From contig JACEEZ010023663.1 in assembly GCA_016584305.1 (NCBI GenBank), positions 585,927-649,926 of the forward strand: a DNA stretch of 64,000 nucleotides, read 5' to 3'. Numbering within the stretch: position 1 is the first letter of the stretch; each line of letters starts with the position of its first letter. The translations under genes were made by a program, and so were the position numbers. The stretch is from Chionoecetes opilio. Lineage: Eukaryota; Arthropoda; Malacostraca; Decapoda; Majidae. Shown piece after piece: positions 23,301 through 31,200 of the stretch. The notes under the pieces are model-generated. The model was given only the letters and a program-made list of their open reading frames with translations, was not told the DNA's origin and did no database searches.

Positions 23301-26300
23301 GCAACAGTCAGCCACTCACTTAGCAACAGTCAGCCACTCACTTAGCAACAGTCAGCCACTCACCTCCGTATATAACAGCCACTTCGTGCCCCCGCCGCTC
23401 AATCTCCCGGGTCACGTAGTGGATGTCACGCTTACTGAAGCACACGATGCAGTCCCCCGGCTGCACGTTGTCCAGCGTCTGCAGGGCGTAGTCTTCCACC
23501 GTCAGCTCCGTCAGCCTCTTGTACCGCCTCACCTACAACAACAACATTATGTATCACTTGTACTTAAATGCTGGGAACAAAACACTTGCCTTGCTAGGAC
23601 TGTATGATAAATAATAGTACTGCCTCCCCTCACCTCCACCTCCTCCCCCGCCGCCATGGCCACCTCATGGACCAGGCCGATGGTGGACGCCTCCCCACAC
23701 ACATGGATCTCCTTGGCATTGAGACCCAGCAAGGCCCTCGTCCACGCCCAGCCTCGGGTGGGGTCACGCACCATCTGGATCTCATCTATGACAGCCACCT
23801 CAACTGTGCAATAGGAAGGTTTGGAAGCATTGATTTATCATTCATGTTTTGACAAAGATAAACATGTATTTGTGTGCAGAGAAAACTACAGGCGCTAGAG
23901 GCACAAATGTAAAAAAAATTATTATTATTATTATTATTTTTTTTTTTTTTTTATAATATAGGCCAACTTACGTCCAGTTGTACTTACGGTCGGTCGGTCG
24001 GTCCCAATAACGGTCGGAAGTCGACCACTCGGTGTAAATAAATCAGAACAGGAAATTTTGACTCAACACACACACACACATGCACACACGTGCATATATA
24101 CACACACAGACATACATACATGCAGTGGTGACGGAGGCCATCTCCACGGTGCAGGCCAGGTGTCTGGCCGCCTGGCCGTCAGTGTTGCCGTTCCGCCGCT
24201 CCTCCCCCGTCACCAGGTCACAAGGGGTGCCCTGGGGGGGGATACATGATAAATAAATAAAACAAATATAACTATAAATGATAAAAGATAAATGGTAAAT
24301 AAATGACACACAGAGACAAACCTGCCATGGTAAGATGTCTGAGATTGCGTTCTATTGAGTTTTATTGAGTTCATTGGAATTTTATTGAGTTCCCTTGTAA
24401 ATACTGTGGTCAATAAAGCCTCTATCTATCTATATATATATCTATCTGTGTAGCAATAACGTGCTAAGGAGAGGCCGGTCAGTCTCTGGGCATGGCTCTG
24501 GAAACGTTTGGGAGGGAGAAGGTAAGTCTCCGGGGATCCAATGTTTAGGAAGTTTAGGAGAAAGGGAGAGGAGCCCAAATGTACCCTTGCTTACTCTGGT
24601 GTTGCTTTTGTTGAAGACCTCGTTGGCCAGCAGCTTAAGGGGGCCGCAGTAGATGCCGGACTCTGCCGTCAAGAACCGCTCCATGGCGTGGTAGGTCTTG
24701 CCGCTGTTGGTGGGGCCCGCGTGGAAGATGATCTTGCGGTTCAGGGCCCTTGCTTCTGTGTACCTGAGGGCATAAAAACATAAGAACATAAGAACATAAG
24801 GATGTATAATGATGCATATAGGAAGAAAGTCCCTTAATGATGTATACATAAAGGAAGAAAAGAGAACGTGTCTGTGTCTGCCTGTGTGCCGTGTGTATGA
24901 AGTCTTAACAAGCTCATCAATCAATCTCCCGTTTTTATTCACCATGGGAGGTACTATTGACGAGGGTGTTGACTCAAAGATATAAGAACATAAGAACATA
25001 AGGAAGCTACAAGAGGCTGGGAGACCTACACGTGGTAGTTCTTGTTACTTAACACTACTTTGCTTCTGTGTACCTGAAGGAATACGAACATAATTAGAAC
25101 ATAAGGAAGCTAAATAAGCTCCTATGATATTCCTTTTTATTTATCCTTTACTAATGCCAATAAGATCTAGTTATATTCCCTTATATTTAACCTTGACTAC
25201 CATTCCCTTTTATATTTTCTTGACTAATGCCAATACGATCTAAGAACATAAGAAGAACATAAGAACATAGGGAAGCTACAAGAGGCCGTGAGACCTACAC
25301 GTGGTAGTTCCTGTTACTTAACACTACCTACATCCACCTTTCATCCCCATCCATGAATTTATCCAGCCTCCTTTTAAAGCTCCCTAATGACTCCGCACTA
25401 ACTACCTGTCTACTGAGTCCATTCCAATCATTCACCACCCTATTTGTGAACCAGTTTCCCTATTTCCTTTTTAAATCTACGCCCTTCCAGCTTGAATCCG
25501 TTACTTCTTGTTCTACCCTGGTTAATAGCCGTAAGAACTTTTCCTACATCGCCTTATTGCATCCCTTTGTATAAGACTGTGGTTCATGTTGTCTTGGCAG
25601 AAGGACTCACCAGTTAGGAGGGTTTGAGAGGTCTGATATCTTGTACAGGTCGTCCATACATATGAGGTGAGGAAATGTCTTCTGTGCGTGCTTGAGGAAG
25701 GTCGGGTAGATGTCGTGGATGTGTCCCGCGCCCTGAAACACAGCCATTATAATCCTGTACCAAACGATGTACCGTGGCTCAATGGCTCAAAAAACATCAT
25801 TATAATCCTGTTTCAAAAGATGCACTGTGGCTCAATGGCTCAAAAAACATCATTATAATCCTGTTTCAAAAGATGCACTGTGGCTCAATGGCTCAAAAAA
25901 CATCATTATAATCCTGTTTCAAAAGATGCACTGTGGCTCAATGGCTCAAAAAACATCATTATAATCCTGTTTCAAAAGATGCACTGTGGCTCAATGGCTC
26001 AAAAAACATCATTATAATCCTGTTTCAAAAGATGCACTGTGGCTCAATGGCTCAAAAAACATCATTATAATCCTGTACCAAAAGATGCACTGTGGCTCAA
26101 TGGCTCAAAACTCATCTATATCTGTCATATTTTGTTTAAAACGAGCAAAAATCCTGCCCTTTGGGTGCTATGGACTGAAAACATTTATGCCAAAGAGCAC
26201 GGACTACATGGCTTCTCAAAAAATTTATGCTGTTTATCAAAGATAGCCTGTGTCAGGCTAAAACATAGATCCTTATAAAGTATGGGACTCATCTCAAAAC

Positions 26301-28177
26301 CCATGGTATAGTCATGTTAGAAGGCAAAATCCTGCTTTCCTTATAATATTTATCCAGGTCATTTTCTATTTCGTATTTTATCTAGTTACCCTATTATCAG
26401 GTAAACATAGGCATCATTTTAAGCATGAGACCTTAAGATACGATGGATTTATGCCTGAGAAAAAATGGCTTTATACATTACTTCATCTAGCTAACTATTA
26501 TCAGGTAAACATAGGCATCATTTTAAGCATAAGACCTTAAGATAGATGGATTTTTTGCCTTGTTAAAAAAATAGGCTATACACATTGCCATTAGCTATAT
26601 TATCAGGTAAACATAGGCATCATTTTAAGCATAAGACCTTATGATAGCATGGATTTTTTGCCTTGCTAAAAAAATAGACTATGCATATTGCCATTAGCTA
26701 TATTATCAGGTAAACATAGGCATCATTTTAAGCATGAGACCTTATGATAGAATGGATTTTTTGCCTTGTTAAAAAAAATAGACTATACCAAAAAATACAA
26801 CAATTATAATGCAATGAGACAAGTAGGTGATGGGCAGTTGCTGGGTCACCTACTTGTATGATGTCGCTGATGATGATGTGAAGGTCTACTGGAAGGCTCT
26901 CGGACTCAAGACAGAACTTACGGAAGCTGATGAAGGTCTGCTGGTAGAGATAATCTGTGCCGGGACAAAGAAATCACATAAGAACATAAGAAAGTAAGGA
27001 AGCTACAAGAGGCCGTGAGACCTACACGAGGTAGTTCCTGTAATTGACAAGTACGTATTGAAGACCAAACTCTATTCTCCTACTTTATTAAGACCATGTA
27101 TTGAACCTATTGACCTACTTGTATTGAAGACCAAACTCTTCTACCGTCAATAACACTATAGTCGCCACTGCACTAATGTCGCCAGGTGCCATATATTACA
27201 AATTTAACCCCTTCACGCCCAGATCTTTCCTTTGCTATAAAAAATTGTCTGTTGTTAGCCATAAAATTACAAAAAGTAACTGATTATACCAAATTAGTTA
27301 GTGGACAAGAATAATAAACAGGTCATATCTATAAAATATTGCTTATAGTCACTAAAAATTGTCTAAAGGTACCTAAATTACAATGGAAATTACGCTCTGA
27401 GTCTCAAGGGGTTAAGCATCACTACAGATTAGTATGTGTCACTGAAGAGGCATGCACAGTAGTAGATATTATGTACCTGTCTTCCATGGCACATAAGAGT
27501 CTGTAGTGATGCTATAATTCATAATATATGGCGCCTGGCGACATCAGTGCAGTGGCCACTATAGTGTTGTTGACGGTAACACTACCAGCAAACAGGCATC
27601 TGTACCTGAATATGTAGTTACTCATATAACCCCTTCACACCCAGATCTTTTCTTGGCTATATGAAATGGTCTGTTATTAGCCATAAAACTACGAAAAAGT
27701 AACTACATAAACCAAATTAGCTAATGGACAAGGATATTAAACAGGTCATAGCTATACAATATTGCTTATGTTCATTAATATCGTCGAATGGTGGATATAT
27801 TACAATGAAGATTACATTCTGGGCCTCAAGGGGTTAAATGATGTGGTCTTCCATGAGGATATTTTCTTTGGCTCTGCAATACAAGCATCCCACTTACTAT
27901 CTAGACCATTCTCTCTGGCCAACTCCTTGACGTTTCATTTGTGTAGAAGCGATTGAGGACGCGCAGAATGTCCTCTCTCTTCAAGGGACCGGCCATCTCC
28001 TCCCCGACATTGATCTCGTCCTGTCTGGCCTGTGCAGAGGAACAAAACAACATAAGAACATAAGAACATAGGAACATAAGGAAGCTACAAGAGGCTGGGA
28101 GACCTACACGTGGTAGTTCCTGTTGCCTGTACATAAGAACATAAGAACATAAGGAAGCTACAAGAGACTACAAGGGA

Positions 28178-28257
<80 letters not shown>

Positions 28258-31200
28258 ACATAAGAACATAAGGAAGCTACAAGAGGCTGGGAGACCTACA
28301 CGTGATAGTTCCTGTTACTTAACACTACCTACATCCGCCTTTCATCCCCATCCATAACTCTGTCTAGCCTCCTTTTATAGACCCCAATAGACTTCGCACT
28401 GACCACCTGACGACTGAGTCCATTCCAATCATTTACCACCCTATTTGTGAACCAGTTTCTCCCAATTTAATTCTGGACCCTCCCCAAAAAAATTCCTGGG
28501 GTGCCCTGCATGGGATTGCATGTTAACCTATGATATGTTGACTACTGGAGCCGCCTGACACACATGACACATGACAGCTACCTTGACTGGCACAGGAATG
28601 AAGAGGTGTGAGATGTCATCCTTGTCATTCCGGCGACCACCACCACCACCGCCGCCGCGCTGTTTGTGTTTGAGGCGCCAGGAGCCGACCAGCCCCGGGA
28701 GACCCCCCTCTGCTGCCGCTGCAATCCTCTGCCTGCAAATAAGAGGTGTAGCGCGTCATAAGGCGGAAAGAAAGCCACACGCCAACTTAAACATAGGATT
28801 AATGAGAGTCACTTCCCTTCACTATAAACACATTAAATACACAAAATAAGGAATGAATCTACAGTCATGATCATTTATAAACTACTGTGTATCATCTTCA
28901 GTGGCACATGAAAATCAGTAGTGATGCTATAATTCATCTGGCGACATTAGGGCAGGTGGCGACTAGTGTTATCTACGGTACGTAGTCTACTTACTTCATT
29001 CTACCATAGTTTATATGGTACAATATTAATAATACTTCCATACTCTCTTAGCCCCCCTTCCCCCCCTTGTTTTTGCACTACGCCTCGCCCCCTTATGAAA
29101 AACGGTGATTTGGACCAAGAAGTTATTAGTGAGGACACAAACACATCAAAATCTATTAGAATATAAATAAAAGGCTTGTTTCTATAATAGCGGAAAGTTT
29201 TGAACCCAGAAATACCCCATTTTTACCCATTTAGCGTGTATATATTGCCTCTGCTTGGGTGTTATATCATGCAATACAGTCCCACGCCCTTTCTTACCCC
29301 TTACATAGCCTTGAATATTGCAAGGGAACACGTAAATTGAGGTAAGAAGCAGAAGAAAATAAGGTAAGGGAAGCCAGAAATACCTCCTTTTTACCCATTT
29401 AGCGTGCATATATTGCTTTTGTGTTCAAGGTAGGGGGTTCACCGAAAAGGCAGGCACCGCTCAGGGATCGAACCCGAGACCTTCCACTTGCCGGGCGGAC
29501 ATGCTACCGTTACACCACGGTCGCCTCCCGGTGACAACCCACACACTTTGCTTGGGTGTTATATCATGCAATAGAGCCCCACACCCTTTCTTACCCCTTA
29601 CAGAGCCTTGAATATTGCAAATTGAGGTAAACAGCAGAAGAAAAGAAAATAAATAAGATAAGTGAAGCCAGAAATACCCAGTTTTTACCTATTTATCGTG
29701 CATATATTGTCTTTGTCAATGGGTAATATCATGCAATACAGCCTCACACCCTTACTTACCTTTTCTTAATAGGTTTATTTAGAGCGGAATGTTTGATAAA
29801 AAAAATATTACCCCTTATATAGCTATTTATCGTGCCTCTATTGCTTCCTTTAAGAGTGAGATCACGTAATACACTGTGGTATTTTACCGAGCCTACTACT
29901 ACTATTGCTGCTGCTACTACTACTACTACTACTACTACTTACTATTGCTACTACTGCCACACACCCTTCCTTGCCCCCTACATAGCCTTACATACTACTA
30001 ATATAGCCATACACACATTACATACTATAATATATACATAATACATACATATTGTGAGGGCTGGGACGTAGAGGAATGAGGAATATGGAGGAACGAAGGA
30101 TAAATGGGGAGAAGGCAGAAGGACTAAGGATGGTAGTGAGAGAGGGGAAGCAAAGGGTTTTCGCTGAGGGGACAGATCATTATCAGCGCCAAGAGGGGAA
30201 AAAGGGTTAGGCCTTAAGACAGGCAAACCTATAGGACAAGGGACTCACTGTTGAGAGTCAGTGGTGGGCTCCTCGCCCAAAGGCTGAAGGAGGAACGAGG
30301 ACAGTACCTCACGCGGCTTCGGCGGGCGCGTTCATACGTGTGCACACGGTGTCGCGAACGTGATAGTATATTACTGCAGCGAGTAACCTCACGTCGAGTC
30401 GTGAGTAACGGGCGAGTAACCGCGACGCGTAGGAGACATCCTGCGTGCCAAGCCTGGCCCGCGTGCCTGAGGTTGCCGACGCAAGGCTGGCAAGGAAAAC
30501 TCTACGGGATACGACTACCCTGTTTCCGGCCTGCGTCCTGGCGTGCCTCGGCCGAGGCCCCCCCAGGATCCCCGGAGCAGGGCAGGACTCGCCCCACCTC
30601 TCTTCAGGGCCCTTGGGGAGCTACTGGGCGCTGGGGCCAGGCACTAGGGGCGGGCGTGGGCCGGAGGTGGAAACTCTACGCGACTACGACGCCCTACTAG
30701 ATACCTCCTTCAGGAGGCTTCCCCTGGGTTCCCCCTCGGAACCCCGGGGCATTACGAGGCACCTACAACAGGGCCTTAGGACCTCTGGGGTACCACATAC
30801 AGGTCTTCCTGAAGGCGACGCAGCAGAGGGTGATGTATTCACGTGATTGACAAGTGCATGATAGGGCAGGCGATTAAGGATGCCCCTGGGGGACCTGTAT
30901 CAAGCCAGGGACTCTAGGGGGGACAGGGGGGGTCGCCCCGGCATAGCCGGGGCTATTGCTAGCCTGGGGAACCAAGCTCCCCGTATCTCCGACGACACGA
31001 AAGGGCACTGCCCGCTTACCTTCTGTAGAACTTGGAGATGCGCCCTACCCGGCCCCCGACAGGTAGGGGTGCCAGGGTTAGTTGTCATGCCACGCCAGCG
31101 ACCGATTGGATAGAACCTTAGCGGGTTTGGGGGGGGAGCTAAAACAGGAGCATTAACACCCCCCCGTTGAGCCCGCGTACGCAATTTCCCTCCCCCCTTC

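Noticed and set aside
28571..28849. Plus-strand frame with a Pro run
   Set aside because: Antisense of the GGT repeat in SUPV3L1 exon 2.
29450..29525. Functional tRNA gene on the minus strand
   Set aside because: A and B boxes are good, but the acceptor stem does not pair and position 33 is C; kept as SINE-like.
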